Below are positions 37,984-46,633 of a stretch of 64,000 nucleotides of DNA, in pieces. The stretch is from Humibacillus xanthopallidus (GTDB lineage: Bacteria > Actinomycetota > Actinomycetes > Actinomycetales > Dermatophilaceae). Position 1 is the first letter of the stretch. The number at the start of each line of letters is the position of its first letter. The notes below the pieces were generated by a model. The model was not told the DNA's origin and ran no database searches. It saw only the letters and a program-made list of their open reading frames with translations. The position numbers and the translations under genes are program-made. The stretch spans positions 310,001-374,000 of the forward strand of contig NZ_VFPM01000002.1 in the NCBI RefSeq assembly GCF_006716675.1, written 5' to 3'.

Positions 37984-38676
37984 ATGACGCCCGACCTCGG
38001 GCTCCTCTCCGAGCTGCGTCCCGCCGAGCAGCGCGCCGTGGTCTCGCGGATGCATCGGCACACCTACCGGGCCGGCGAGATCATCTGCCACGAGGGCGAC
38101 CCAGCGGACACGATGCACTTCGTCATCGAGGGGCGCGTCGTCGCTCGTCGCGCTTCGGAGGCGGGCGACGTCCACGCATACAGCCTCATGGGGCCCGGTC
38201 AGGCGTTCGGCGAGCTCGCCATGATCCGGCGTGGCGGGCGCCGCACCGTCACGATCGAGGCCGTCGAGCGGACGGTGACCATGACGCTGGCGTACGGCGA
38301 CTTCGAACGGCTCTGCGCCACGCACCCCGAGGTCAACCGCCTGCTGCTGCGCCTACTCGTCGCCCGCATCGACCGTCTCACCGATGCGCTCATGGAGGCG
38401 CTCCACGCGCCCGCCGAGCAGCGGGTGATCCGACGTCTGGTCAACCTCTGCGGCATGTACTCCACTCCCGCGCAGAGGAGTTCACCGGTCACGGTGTCGC
38501 TCAACCAGACCGGTCTGGCCGAGCTCGCCGGCGTCACCCGTCCGACCGCCAACCGCGTGCTCCGGCGCCTCGAAGCCGAGGGTGTCGTCGAGCTCCTCCG
38601 GGGCCGCATCACGGTGCGGGACGTGCAGGCACTCCGGCTCGCGGCGGGCACGCCGAGCCCACCCAGCCGCTCGTGA
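37984..38676 (+). CDS. Crp/Fnr family transcriptional regulator
   Basis: The 230-residue protein has an N-terminal cyclic-nucleotide-binding barrel (about 5-120) with a phosphate-binding cassette FGELAMIRRGGRRTVTIEA, a long dimer helix, and a Crp-type winged helix (about 150-215) with GLAELAGVTRPTANRVLRRLEAEGVVEL as the helix-turn-helix. There are no N-terminal Cys for an Fnr iron-sulfur centre. It could answer to cyclic AMP made by the nearby cyclase; that link is inferred. The ribosome-binding site is weak. The ATG at 37984 is the sensible start although the frame opens further up. Confidence 0.88.
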   Translation: MTPDLGLLSELRPAEQRAVVSRMHRHTYRAGEIICHEGDPADTMHFVIEGRVVARRASEAGDVHAYSLMGPGQAFGELAMIRRGGRRTVTIEAVERTVTMTLAYGDFERLCATHPEVNRLLLRLLVARIDRLTDALMEALHAPAEQRVIRRLVNLCGMYSTPAQRSSPVTVSLNQTGLAELAGVTRPTANRVLRRLEAEGVVELLRGRITVRDVQALRLAAGTPSPPSRS

Positions 38677-38703
38677 GCGACAGGGCCGGTGACGGCGTCG
38701 AGG

Positions 38704-39984
38704 TCACCTCGGGACGGCGTAGCGCCCCTCGGTGAGTCCACCGCGCCCCGAGAGGTCGACCGCGGGCTGAGCCTCCGTGCACTCCATCGACAGGCTGCAC
38801 GCCTGGAGGGTGTTGCTCGTTGCCGGCGACAACGGTTCCGACGTGTTGCGTGAGATGCGGAACGTCGACTCCCCGGCGTCGAGGTGCCACGTCCAGCCCG
38901 AGACGACCCGGCCACCGGTGCCGCCGAGGACCACCTGCCCGTCGGTGACGCGCACGACCCCGGCGCTGAACCAGAACCCGCCGTCGACGTAGTGCGAGCC
39001 GACGAGGTAGGTCCCCTTGGCGGAGAACGCCGTTGGCATGAACAGGGTCGGGTTCTCGCCCGCGCCGCAGCGCTCGACCGTCCTCGGGAACGCCGGCTTC
39101 GTGAGGTCGACGACAGCCCAGCAGACGTCGTCCATCGCGTCGGTGGCCACGAACCACTGGAGGGCAGCCCGCGTGCGGTCCGGCGAGACTGCGACGAGGT
39201 GCGCCGGCAGCTTCCGCGTATTGCCCGTCGCGACATCCCACTCGAGCGAGCCCTCGGACGTGTCGCCGGTCAGGTAGGCGACGTCGCCGACGATCGCACC
39301 GACCTCGCGGGCGTCCTGGCGCTGACCCACGACCGTCCCGTCGTCCGCGTAGACCACCACCGTGTTGGCCCTGCCGTCCTTGACGAGCACGCGGGTGCCT
39401 TCAGGCGACACGGCATACGCCCCTGACTGGCCCGCGGCCCGCACGGTGCGACCGGCCGGGGAGAGGATCTCGATCTCGCTGTTCGACGCTCCGGTGGACA
39501 GGTGCGACTGGAGGACGAAGCCGCCGTTCGCGAGCACGGCGAAGCTCTCGACGACGGTGCCCTTCTCGAGGCGGAGCACCGTCTCACCGAAGCGGATCGT
39601 GTCGTCGAGGGCGTATGCCGTGTCGCGCGTCGCGATGGCACCCGCCCGTGGAGCCGGGGTGGTCGGGGTGGCCGAGGTGATCGAGGCGGTGGTCGAGCGG
39701 GTGGGCGCCGGCGTGGTGGAGGTCGTGGGCGTCGGGGTGGTCGGTGCGGTGGAGGTCGGCAACGCGGGCACGGGGGAGGGGCGTGGTCCCTGTGCCGACC
39801 ACAGGGTCGGCACCGCAACGGCGACGGCAGCCGCAGCGGCGACGGCCCCGATGACGGCCCGGGTGCGCACGTCTCGCCGGCGCCGGCTGATGACGGCCGG
39901 TGCGAAGTCGCCCCGCACGTCGACGCCGTCGGCCTGCCGGTGCAGCATGGCGCGGAGCTCGCGCTCGTCCTCGTCGAGGCTCAT
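38704..39984 (-). CDS. Single-pass membrane protein with beta-propeller-like outer domain, partner of SigE-type factor
   Basis: The 426-residue protein has a cytoplasmic N-terminus (MSLDEDERELRAMLHRQADGVDV), one membrane helix (about 41-60), a Thr/Pro/Ser-rich linker (about 70-110) and an outer domain of about 310 residues with repeating strands (YAVSPEGTRVLV, LVAVSPDRTRAAL) like a propeller. It overlaps the SigE-type gene by four bases (ATGA) and GGAGGT precedes its ATG. Paired genes of this shape commonly encode an anti-sigma-like membrane partner, but no zinc-binding motif is visible, so the anti-sigma role is inference. Confidence 0.75.
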   Translation of the reverse strand: MSLDEDERELRAMLHRQADGVDVRGDFAPAVISRRRRDVRTRAVIGAVAAAAAVAVAVPTLWSAQGPRPSPVPALPTSTAPTTPTPTTSTTPAPTRSTTASITSATPTTPAPRAGAIATRDTAYALDDTIRFGETVLRLEKGTVVESFAVLANGGFVLQSHLSTGASNSEIEILSPAGRTVRAAGQSGAYAVSPEGTRVLVKDGRANTVVVYADDGTVVGQRQDAREVGAIVGDVAYLTGDTSEGSLEWDVATGNTRKLPAHLVAVSPDRTRAALQWFVATDAMDDVCWAVVDLTKPAFPRTVERCGAGENPTLFMPTAFSAKGTYLVGSHYVDGGFWFSAGVVRVTDGQVVLGGTGGRVVSGWTWHLDAGESTFRISRNTSEPLSPATSNTLQACSLSMECTEAQPAVDLSGRGGLTEGRYAVPR

Positions 39985-40481
39985 GGTGTGACCTCCGTCA
40001 TCGTCGCGCGCAGTGACTTGATCGCCCGGCTCGTGTGGCTCTTGACGGTGCCGACGGTGCAGCCGAGGATCTCGGCCGTCTGCGCCTCGCTGAGGTCCTC
40101 GTAGTAGCGCAGCACCACGGCCGCGCGCTGCTGCGGCGAGAGGCTCCGCACGTGCGACCACAGGTCGTCGTCGTGGGTGGGCTGCGTGGCGGCCGCCGGC
40201 TCGTGCACGCGGATGAGCTCGCTGTCGGTGCGCTCGCGATGGCGCCACTGGCGCCGCCACCACGTCGTGTGCTCGTTGACCATGACCTTGCGCACGTAGG
40301 CATCGGGGGAGTCGACGGTGCTGATGTGCTCCCACCTGCCGTAGACCTTCGCCAGGGCCGACTGGACGAGGTCCTGGGCGGAGTGCGGGTCTCCGGTCAG
40401 CAGGTAGGCGAAGCGCGCGAACGAGGCCTGACGCGCTCGCACGTATGCCGTGAAGTCGGCCTCGCGTTCTGGGCTTCCCAC
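39981..40481 (-). CDS. SigE-family ECF RNA polymerase sigma factor
   Basis: The 166-residue protein has region 2 (FTAYVRARQASFARFAYLLTGDPHSAQDLVQSALAKVY) and region 4 (SPQQRAAVVLRYYEDLSEAQTAEILGCTVGTVKSHTSRAIKSLR). The SigE family is one of the many ECF types of actinobacteria and guides RNA polymerase to stress promoters. GTG at 40481 is preceded by AGGGGA at good spacing and is preferred over the ATG at 40502. It overlaps the membrane protein gene downstream, making a sigma/partner operon. Confidence 0.9.
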   Translation of the reverse strand: MGSPEREADFTAYVRARQASFARFAYLLTGDPHSAQDLVQSALAKVYGRWEHISTVDSPDAYVRKVMVNEHTTWWRRQWRHRERTDSELIRVHEPAAATQPTHDDDLWSHVRSLSPQQRAAVVLRYYEDLSEAQTAEILGCTVGTVKSHTSRAIKSLRATMTEVTP

Positions 40482-40634
40482 GTGACTTCCCCTGTCGTAC
40501 ATGGCTGGACACACTCTCAACGCGCCCACGGGGCGATCCGGTTGACACCTCCTCGGCCCGGTCCTCTCCAGTGTCGTGCGCTCGAGGCGGTCGTAGGGGT
40601 GATCCGGGCGGGCCGTCGTGGAAAGGTGGGCCGC

Positions 40635-40976
40635 GTGATCTACCACCTCGCACAGCAGGCCGACTGGGAGCAGGCGCAGCGCGACGGCGCCTACACGCGG
40701 TCGACGATCGGCCGATCGCTCGACGACGAGGGCTTCGTGCACGCCTCGTCGGCGGAGCAGTGGCCGGTGGTGCGCTCGCGGTTCTATGCCGGGGTGGACG
40801 AGCCACTCGTGCTGCTGCACATCGACGAGTCGCGGCTCAGCTCACCTGTCGTCGTCGAGGTCGGTGACCCCGTGACGGGTGAGCGGTTCCCCCACGTCTA
40901 TGGGCCGATCGACCTCGCAGCGGTGGTGGCCACCACGCGTCTCGACCCACCACACGGGCCGCGCGGGTCGGTTTGA
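40635..40976 (+). CDS. DUF952 domain protein
   Basis: The 113-residue protein is one DUF952 domain: VIYHLAQQADWEQA, then GFVHASSAEQWPVVRSRFYAG and HVYGPIDLAAV. The fold resembles ADP-ribosyltransferase-like proteins, but the activity is unknown. GTG at 40635 is preceded by AAAGGTGG. It stands alone, divergent from the sigma factor gene. Confidence 0.82.
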   Translation: MIYHLAQQADWEQAQRDGAYTRSTIGRSLDDEGFVHASSAEQWPVVRSRFYAGVDEPLVLLHIDESRLSSPVVVEVGDPVTGERFPHVYGPIDLAAVVATTRLDPPHGPRGSV

Positions 40977-41058
40977 GGCCGAGCGGGTAGGGGCATGGGA
41001 GGGGTGCGCACCTCGCGCCACCTGAACGAGCACCACGCCGCACGCTGCAAGGAGCACC

Positions 41059-41556
41059 ATGTCCACCGACGCCATCGTCCTGCTGAAGTCCGATCACAAG
41101 GAGGTCAAGGCCCAGTTCCGCGAGTTCGAGAAGCCGGGCAAGACCCCCGCTCAGAAGGGGAAGATCGTCGACACCATCCTCGAGCTGCTCACCGTGCACA
41201 CCTACATCGAGAACGAGATCATGTATCCCCGGGTGCGTGAGCTGCTGCCCGACCTCGAGGACGACGTGCTGGAGTCGTACGAGGAGCACCACGTCGCCGA
41301 CGTGCTCTGCATGGAGCTGGCCGCGATGCAGCCGACCGACGAGCGCTTCGACGCGAAGACGACCGTGCTCATCGAGAACGTCACGCACCACATCGACGAG
41401 GAGGAGCAGGAGTGGTTCCCGAAGGTCCGCGAGGGCCTGAGCCGGACCCAGCTCCAGCAGCTCGGGGCCGAGATGATCGAGGCGAAGAAGACGGCGCCAC
41501 GCCGGCCTGAGCAGCCGAGCGCGGTGAAGAAGGTCATCGACGCCGTCGTCTCCTGA
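41059..41556 (+). CDS. Hemerythrin-like HHE domain protein
   Basis: The 165-residue four-helix protein has the metal-ligand pattern: LLKSDHKEV, LTVHTYIENEIMYPRV, YEEHHVADVL and VTHHIDEEEQEWFP. It should hold a two-iron centre and act in oxygen, nitric oxide or redox sensing or storage; the exact role is unknown. AAGGAG precedes the ATG at good distance. It stands alone and is closed by a strong hairpin. Confidence 0.92.
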   Translation: MSTDAIVLLKSDHKEVKAQFREFEKPGKTPAQKGKIVDTILELLTVHTYIENEIMYPRVRELLPDLEDDVLESYEEHHVADVLCMELAAMQPTDERFDAKTTVLIENVTHHIDEEEQEWFPKVREGLSRTQLQQLGAEMIEAKKTAPRRPEQPSAVKKVIDAVVS

Positions 41557-41576
41557 CGACGCACGCACGACCCGGC

Positions 41577-41606
41577 AGTGGCGCGTGCCTTCGGGCACGC
41601 GCCACT
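41577..41606. terminator. Two-way terminator with TTCG loop
   Basis: AGTGGCGCGTGCC (41577-41589) and GGCACGCGCCACT (41594-41606) form a perfect 13-bp stem around TTCG, a very stable tetraloop. It lies between the convergent hemerythrin and arfB genes. Confidence 0.85.
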
Positions 41607-41612
41607 CGCGTG

Positions 41613-42068
41613 TCACTCGCCCGTGACGCGACCGCGCCCGGACTTGAGGTCGGAGCGCCGCTTCTTGCTCTCGAGCCGGCGCCGCTGCGAAACCTTCGTG
41701 GGCTTGGTGGCCCGACGTGCCGCCGGTGGAGGCGCCAGCGCGGTGCGCAAGAGCTCCGACAGGCGAGCGCGCGCGGCCGCCCGGTTGCGCAGCTGCGACC
41801 GGTGCTCCGACGCGACGATCGAGATCCTGCCGGCCACGAGCCGGTCCTCCAGGGCGCGCGCGAGCCGCTCGCGCTGCATGTCGTCGAGCGCGGCCGAGCC
41901 GGCGGGGTCGAAGAGCAGCTCGACGCGGCTGTCGGTCGTGTTGACGCCCTGACCGCCGGGTCCGGACGACCGGCTGAAGCGCTCGACGAGCTCTGAGGCG
42001 GGGATGACGAGGCCACGCCGCAGCCCGGGGCCGGGCGCGATCACGAGGTCGTCCCCGGGTTCGTTCAC
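41613..42068 (-). CDS. arfB: Peptidyl-tRNA hydrolase ArfB-type (ribosome rescue)
   Basis: The 151-residue protein has the release-factor-like domain with FSRSSGPGGQGVNTTDSRVELLF, where the GGQ motif catalyses hydrolysis of peptidyl-tRNA on stalled ribosomes. The C-terminal tail is basic (KKRRSDLKSGRGR), as required to enter the empty mRNA channel. GTG at 42068 was chosen because a -10 box (CAGAAT) is exactly 12 bases before it; the open frame reaches 42104 inside the repeat region. It stands alone after a palindromic repeat block. Confidence 0.9.
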   Translation of the reverse strand: MNEPGDDLVIAPGPGLRRGLVIPASELVERFSRSSGPGGQGVNTTDSRVELLFDPAGSAALDDMQRERLARALEDRLVAGRISIVASEHRSQLRNRAAARARLSELLRTALAPPPAARRATKPTKVSQRRRLESKKRRSDLKSGRGRVTGE

Positions 42069-42074
42069 CTCACC

Positions 42075-42080
42075 ATTCTG
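42075..42080 (-). promoter_or_regulatory. -10 element of the arfB leaderless transcript
   Basis: CAGAAT on the minus strand is exactly 12 to 7 bases before the GTG at 42068 and supports that start. Confidence 0.45.
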
Positions 42081-42093
42081 CCCAAGCCGCACG

Positions 42094-42205
42094 AAACTGA
42101 GCACTCGAGAGTCGAGTGCTCAGTTTGGTGCGTCGGGAAGTGGGCACTCGAGAGTCGAGTGCTCAGTTTGGTTCGTCGGGAAGTGGGCACTCGAGAGTCG
42201 AGTGC
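42094..42205. repeat. Three tandem palindromic units, 43-base period
   Basis: GCACTCGAGAGTCGAGTGC occurs at 42101-42119, 42144-42162 and 42187-42205, each 43 bases from the next. The first copy extends to a perfect inverted repeat of 15-base arms (42094-42126, AAACTGAGCACTCGA and its complement around GAG). The spacer contains GTCGGGAAGTGG. It lies between arfB and the SDR gene, both on the minus strand. Confidence 0.9.
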
Positions 42206-42219
42206 GCCGCCTCCGGCTG

Positions 42220-42996
42220 TCAGCGCGGCGGCATCCGCAGGGCGCCGTCGAGACGGATGACCTCGCCGTTGAGCATGGGGTTGTCGACGATGTGACGCAC
42301 GAGGCTCGCGTACTCCTCGGGGCGACCCAGCCGGGAGGGGTGCGGCACCTGCTTCTCGAGGACCTCCTTGACCTCACCCGGAAGGCCGGCGAGCATCGGC
42401 GTCTCGAAGGTGCCCGGAGCGATCGTCATGACACGAATCGCCTTGTCTGCCAGGTCCCGAGCCGCCGACAGCGTGAGCCCGACGATGCCACCCTTGCTCG
42501 CGGCATACGCGGCCTGGCCGATCTGTCCGTCGAAGGCCGCGATGCTCGCGGTGTTGACGATGACGCCGCGGTCTCCGTCGACCGGCTCGTTGGCGAGCAT
42601 CGCCGCGGCCGTGAGGCGCAGGACGTTGAACGAGCCCACGAGGTTGATGTCGATGACCGTCTTGAAGGTCTCCAGCGACAGCGGGCCCCCGCGACCGACG
42701 ACCCGCCCCGGGGTGGCGACGCCGGCGCAGTTGACGGCGACGCGCAGCTCACCGAGGGAGGTGGCCCGGTCGACAGCCGCCTGCACCTGGGCCTCGTCGC
42801 GCACGTCGGCGGCGACGAAGACCGCACTGCCCGAACGCTGCCCGTCGAGCTCCTCGACGAGCGCCGGTGCGGTCGAGCCCTCGAGGTCGACGATGACGAC
42901 CGTCGCGCCGTCGGCGACGAGCCGACGGGTCGTGGCGCCGCCGAGGCCGGAGCCACCTCCGGTGACGAGGGCGACGGTGGACGAGCTCAGCTGCAT
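42220..42996 (-). CDS. SDR dehydrogenase, probable 3-hydroxyacyl-CoA dehydrogenase
   Basis: The 258-residue SDR has TGGGSGLG (12-19), Asp after the second strand (VIVDLEG) for NAD, NCAG, and YAASK with Ser in NTASIAA. The whole resembles type II 3-hydroxyacyl-CoA dehydrogenases (HSD17B10 group). It probably oxidises 3-hydroxyacyl-CoA, since it follows an acyl-CoA dehydrogenase on the same strand by 34 bases. GAAAGGT precedes the ATG. The two genes would give steps one and three of a beta-oxidation cycle, perhaps for branched short-chain substrates. Confidence 0.87.
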   Translation of the reverse strand: MQLSSSTVALVTGGGSGLGGATTRRLVADGATVVIVDLEGSTAPALVEELDGQRSGSAVFVAADVRDEAQVQAAVDRATSLGELRVAVNCAGVATPGRVVGRGGPLSLETFKTVIDINLVGSFNVLRLTAAAMLANEPVDGDRGVIVNTASIAAFDGQIGQAAYAASKGGIVGLTLSAARDLADKAIRVMTIAPGTFETPMLAGLPGEVKEVLEKQVPHPSRLGRPEEYASLVRHIVDNPMLNGEVIRLDGALRMPPR

Positions 42997-43030
42997 GGCA
43001 GGACCTTTCGGCAGGGGGAGGAAGACGACG

Positions 43031-44176
43031 TCAGCGGGGGAGGAGGTGGCGCGAGATGACGAGCCGCTGGATCTGGTTGGTGCCCTCGAAGATCTGGGTC
43101 ACCTTGGCCTCGCGCATGTAGCGCTCGAGCGGAAAGTCCTCGGTGTAGCCCGCTCCGCCCAGCACCTGCACGGCGTCGGTCGTCACCCGCATCGCGGCGT
43201 CGGTCGCGACGAGCTTGGCGACCGCCGCCTCCTTGCTGAAGCCGCGGCCGGCGTCCTTGAGGCGGGCGGCGTGCAGATAGGTGGCGCGCGCCGAGGTGAC
43301 GGCCGCCTCCATGTCGGCGAGCAGGAACCCCAGTCCCTGGAAGTCACCGATCCGACGGCCGAACTGCTCTCGCTCCGAGGCGTATTCGGTCGCACGCTCG
43401 AGAGCGGCCTGTGCGAGTCCGGTGGCCGCGGCAGCGATGCCGAGGCGTCCGGCATCGAGTGCGGACAGGGCGATGTGCATGCCCTCACCCGCGCGACCGA
43501 CGAGCCGGTCGGGGTCGATGCGCACCTCGTCGAACATCACCTGCGCCACGGGGTCGCAGTGCAGGCCCATCTTCTTCTCCGGCTCGGCGAAGACGAGACC
43601 CTGCGCATGACCCGGCACGACGAAGGTCGACAGCCCGCGACCCCCGTCGTCGGACGTGCGGGCGAAAGTCGTGTAGTAGTCGGCGTGACCGGCGTGGGAG
43701 ATCCACGCCTTGGTGCCCTTGAGCGACCAGCCGTCGTCGGTGCGGGTCGCGCGGGTCGTCATCGACGCGATGTCGGACCCCGCGAGCGGCTCGGAGAGGC
43801 AGTAGGCGCCGAGCTGCTCGCCGGAGAGCATCCCCGGCAGGAGGGCCTCCTTCTGCTCGGGCGTGCCGAACGTCGCAACGGGGTAGGCCGTGAGGCTGTG
43901 CACGCTGACCCCGACCGCGACGCTCATCCAGACGGAGGCGATCTCCTCGACGACCTGGAGGTAGACCTCGTAGGGCTGGTCGGCGCCCCCGAACTCCTCG
44001 GGGTAGGGCAGGGAGAGCAGGCCCGCCCGGCCGAGGGTGCGGAAGGTGTCCTCGGGGAACGTGCGGGCACGCTCGGCGTCGTCGACCTTCGGTGCGAGGG
44101 CCTTTCGGCAGATCTCTCGCGTGAGCTCGATGAGGTCGGTGGCGTCGTCGGTGGGCATCAGCCTCGTCGCTGGCAT
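43031..44176 (-). CDS. Acyl-CoA dehydrogenase
   Basis: The 381-residue protein has the three acyl-CoA dehydrogenase domains. Signatures are [16 protein letters not shown] (substrate loop), [22 protein letters not shown], and in the C-terminal helical domain [36 protein letters not shown], where the Glu of FEGTN is the catalytic base. It removes hydrogens from acyl-CoA with FAD and passes electrons to ETF. Chain length is unknown; short or branched is likely. The ATG at 44176 is leaderless with a strong promoter. It begins a two-gene operon with the SDR. Confidence 0.93.
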   Translation of the reverse strand: MPATRLMPTDDATDLIELTREICRKALAPKVDDAERARTFPEDTFRTLGRAGLLSLPYPEEFGGADQPYEVYLQVVEEIASVWMSVAVGVSVHSLTAYPVATFGTPEQKEALLPGMLSGEQLGAYCLSEPLAGSDIASMTTRATRTDDGWSLKGTKAWISHAGHADYYTTFARTSDDGGRGLSTFVVPGHAQGLVFAEPEKKMGLHCDPVAQVMFDEVRIDPDRLVGRAGEGMHIALSALDAGRLGIAAAATGLAQAALERATEYASEREQFGRRIGDFQGLGFLLADMEAAVTSARATYLHAARLKDAGRGFSKEAAVAKLVATDAAMRVTTDAVQVLGGAGYTEDFPLERYMREAKVTQIFEGTNQIQRLVISRHLLPR

Positions 44177-44182
44177 GGGTAG

Positions 44183-44211
44183 ATAGTAGGACGTCCGAGC
44201 ATTGTGTCCAA
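44183..44211 (-). promoter_or_regulatory. Promoter of the acyl-CoA dehydrogenase operon
   Basis: On the minus strand TTGGAC (44206-44211) and TACTAT (44183-44188) are 17 bases apart, and TACTAT is exactly 12 to 7 bases before the ATG at 44176. This is one of the clearest promoters in the window. Confidence 0.7.
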
Positions 44212-44264
44212 AATGTGAGACGTGCTCGGGTGGAAACGGGATGACGCCGCGGCGGCCGCAGGCC

Positions 44265-44270
44265 TAGCGT
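44265..44270 (+). promoter_or_regulatory. -10 element of a probable leaderless transcript
   Basis: TAGCGT is exactly 12 to 7 bases before the GTG at 44277; ATGACG lies near the -35 position (44241-44246). Confidence 0.5.
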
Positions 44271-44276
44271 CGGGGC

Positions 44277-45551
44277 GTGCTCACGCTCCTGCGGCGTCCG
44301 CTGCGCGAAGCGGACGCGATCCCGACGTTCTATGCCCTGACGGCCGTCGCCGCCTTCTCCTTTGCGGCGTGCTTCACCCTCAACCTCGTCTTCCAGTACC
44401 GCGTCGTCGGGCTCGACCCCTTCCAGATGGTGCTCGTCGGAACGGTGCTCGAGCTGACGTGCTTCCTCTTCGAGGTGCCGACCGGTGTGGTGGCCGACCT
44501 GTGGAGCCGTCGGGTCTCGGTCATCATCGGCTTCGTGCTCATCGGGGCCGGCTTCGCGTTCGAGGGCATCGTCGCGACGTTCACGGCCGCCATCGTCGGC
44601 AACATCGTGTGGGGAATCGGCTACACCTTCACCTCCGGTGCCCTGCAGGCCTGGATCACCGACGAGGTGGGGGAGGAGCAGGTCGCGCCGGTCTTCACCC
44701 GCGAGACCCAGATCGACCTCGCCTTCACCATCGTCGGCACCCTGGCCGCGGGGGCACTCGGCCTCATCTCGCTCCGGGTCCCGATCGTCGTCGCGGGAAC
44801 CACGCTCATCCTCCTCGGCGTCGTGCTCTGGGTGGTCATGCCCGAGCGGCACTTCGAGCCCACCCCACGGGGCGAGCGTGAGACCTACGCCCATCTCAAG
44901 CAGCAGTTCGTCGCCGGCCTCACCGTCGCCCGAAGCCGCCGTGTCGTCCGGGTCTTCCTGCTCGTCAGCGTGCTCGCCGGTCTCGCCAGCGAGGTCTTCG
45001 ACCGGCTCTGGCAGGTGCGGGTGCTCGACAGCTTCGACATGCCGGCGGTCTTCGGCGGCGACGAGGCGGTGGCCTTCACCGTCTTCGCGCTCGTGGGCAC
45101 GATGGTCTCGCTCGCCGCGTCCCTCGCCAGCGGGCGGTGGCTGCCCCGGCACGTCATCGACGCCCACCCCGGCCTGCCGATCGCGATCGCGGCCGGGGCG
45201 CAGGTGCTCGCCGTCGCCGGTCTGGCGCTCGTCGGGAGTCTCTGGCTGGCGCTGGCCTTCGTCTGGCTGCGCGGGGCCGCGATGGCCTTCAGCGGACCCA
45301 TCGAGGCGGCCTGGCTCGCTCGCAACCTCGACTCATCGACCCGTGCCACGGTGCTGTCGATGAACAGCCAGGCGGGCGCGATCGGGCAGGTCGTCGGTGG
45401 GCCTCCGCTCGGCGCGCTCGCAACCCGCACCTCGATCCCGGTCGCACTCCTCGTCGCCGCCGTCATGCAGGCGCCGTCGGTCGTCGCCTTCTGGCGGATC
45501 CGCCGCCTCGGAGCTCCTGCGGAGCGGGTGGCCGGGAGCCCGACGACCTGA
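44277..45551 (+). CDS. MFS transporter
   Basis: The 424-residue protein has about 12 membrane helices. The loop between helices 2 and 3 reads GVVADLWSRRVSVIIG, the usual G-x-x-x-D-x-x-x-R-[KR] motif of the superfamily. Acidic residues in the first helix and a large central loop (about 190-215) are seen. It exports or imports a small compound by proton exchange; the substrate is unknown. The last gene base is eight bases from the convergent molybdate operon. The GTG start is leaderless. Confidence 0.87.
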   Translation: MLTLLRRPLREADAIPTFYALTAVAAFSFAACFTLNLVFQYRVVGLDPFQMVLVGTVLELTCFLFEVPTGVVADLWSRRVSVIIGFVLIGAGFAFEGIVATFTAAIVGNIVWGIGYTFTSGALQAWITDEVGEEQVAPVFTRETQIDLAFTIVGTLAAGALGLISLRVPIVVAGTTLILLGVVLWVVMPERHFEPTPRGERETYAHLKQQFVAGLTVARSRRVVRVFLLVSVLAGLASEVFDRLWQVRVLDSFDMPAVFGGDEAVAFTVFALVGTMVSLAASLASGRWLPRHVIDAHPGLPIAIAAGAQVLAVAGLALVGSLWLALAFVWLRGAAMAFSGPIEAAWLARNLDSSTRATVLSMNSQAGAIGQVVGGPPLGALATRTSIPVALLVAAVMQAPSVVAFWRIRRLGAPAERVAGSPTT

Positions 45552-45559
45552 CACCGCGC

Positions 45560-46633
45560 TCACCGGGGGTAGGTGCGCACCTCGGTGGCCTTCACGGCAG
45601 CCCAGACCTCGGCTCCGACGCGCAGCCCGAGGGCGGCCACCGACTCGAGCGTCACCTCTGCGGTGAGGGGAACGTCGCCGACCAGACCGATGCGGGCGGA
45701 CTGGCCCTGCATCGTCACCGAGGAGATGCGCATGCGCCACGTGTTGCGCGGGGACCCCTCGGGCTCGTGGGCGTGCAGTGAGACGGCCGTCGGAGGGATC
45801 GTCGCCCAGACAGAGCCCTCCGTGGGACTGGTGGTGACGATGCGCCCGCCGTCTGCCGTCTCCACGTGGCCATGCGAATCGCCCTGTGCGGCATACAGGT
45901 TGAGACCGACGACGGTGCCCACATAGGGGCTGCGCGGCTCGCGCAGCACCTCGCTCGGGGTGCCGGTCTGGGTGACCCGGCCGTCCTCGATGAAGACGAG
46001 GTGGTCGGCGAGCGTGAGGGCGTCGAGCGGGTCGTGGGTGACGAGCACCGTCACGCCGCGGTATGCCGCGAGGCGGGTCGCGAGGTCACTGCGGGTTCGC
46101 GCTCTGGTGTCGGGATCGAGCGCCGAGAGCGGCTCGTCGAGCAGCAGCAGGGCGGGGTCCGTCGCCAGCGCCCGGGCGAGGGCGACGCGCGCCTGCTGAC
46201 CTGACGACAGCTCTGCAGGCCGGGCTCCGGCCAGGTCGCCAAGGCCCACCCGCTCGAGCTCGGTGTGGGCGCGGGCTCGGGCGGCACTACGGCCCACCCC
46301 GCGGCTGCGGGGCCCGTAGGCGACGTTGTCGAGCGCACGGAGGTGTGGGAACAGGAGGCTGTCGGCGAGCATGAGGCCGACTCCGCGCTGCTCCGGCTCG
46401 AGGTGGTGGGTGTCGTCGGCCCAGAGCTGGCCGGCGACACGCACATGGCCGCGCTCGAGGCGCAGGACGCCGGCCAGCGCAAGCACGGTCGTCGTCTTGC
46501 CGCCACCGTTGGGGCCGAGGATGCCGATGACCTGCCCGGGCTCCGCGGTGAGGCTGACGTCGACCTCGATCGCCCCGCGCGCCAGGGCGACGCGCGAGTC
46601 GAGCCCTGGGCCGGAGAACGTGGTGACGCTCAT
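45560..46633 (-). CDS. modC: Molybdate ABC transporter ATP-binding protein
   Basis: The 357-residue protein has Walker A GPNGGGKTTT (about 40-49), the signature LSSGQQARVALARAL, Walker B LLLLDEPLSALD and the switch His in VTHDPLDA. A C-terminal TOBE-like domain follows (about 290-357; MQGQSARIGLVGDVPLTAEVTLESVAAL), typical for molybdate importers. Its ATG overlaps the modB stop (ATGA). The ATPase drives import through ModB. The Gln before the ATP loop is in place. It is the last gene of the operon. Confidence 0.9.
   Translation of the reverse strand: MSVTTFSGPGLDSRVALARGAIEVDVSLTAEPGQVIGILGPNGGGKTTTVLALAGVLRLERGHVRVAGQLWADDTHHLEPEQRGVGLMLADSLLFPHLRALDNVAYGPRSRGVGRSAARARAHTELERVGLGDLAGARPAELSSGQQARVALARALATDPALLLLDEPLSALDPDTRARTRSDLATRLAAYRGVTVLVTHDPLDALTLADHLVFIEDGRVTQTGTPSEVLREPRSPYVGTVVGLNLYAAQGDSHGHVETADGGRIVTTSPTEGSVWATIPPTAVSLHAHEPEGSPRNTWRMRISSVTMQGQSARIGLVGDVPLTAEVTLESVAALGLRVGAEVWAAVKATEVRTYPR

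Noticed and set aside
41577..41606. A small RNA gene in the perfect hairpin
   Set aside because: The position between two convergent stops and the TTCG loop fit a terminator better.
42094..42205. CRISPR array
   Set aside because: Only three units, the spacer is the same each time and the repeat is a full palindrome, unlike CRISPR spacers. No cas gene is present.
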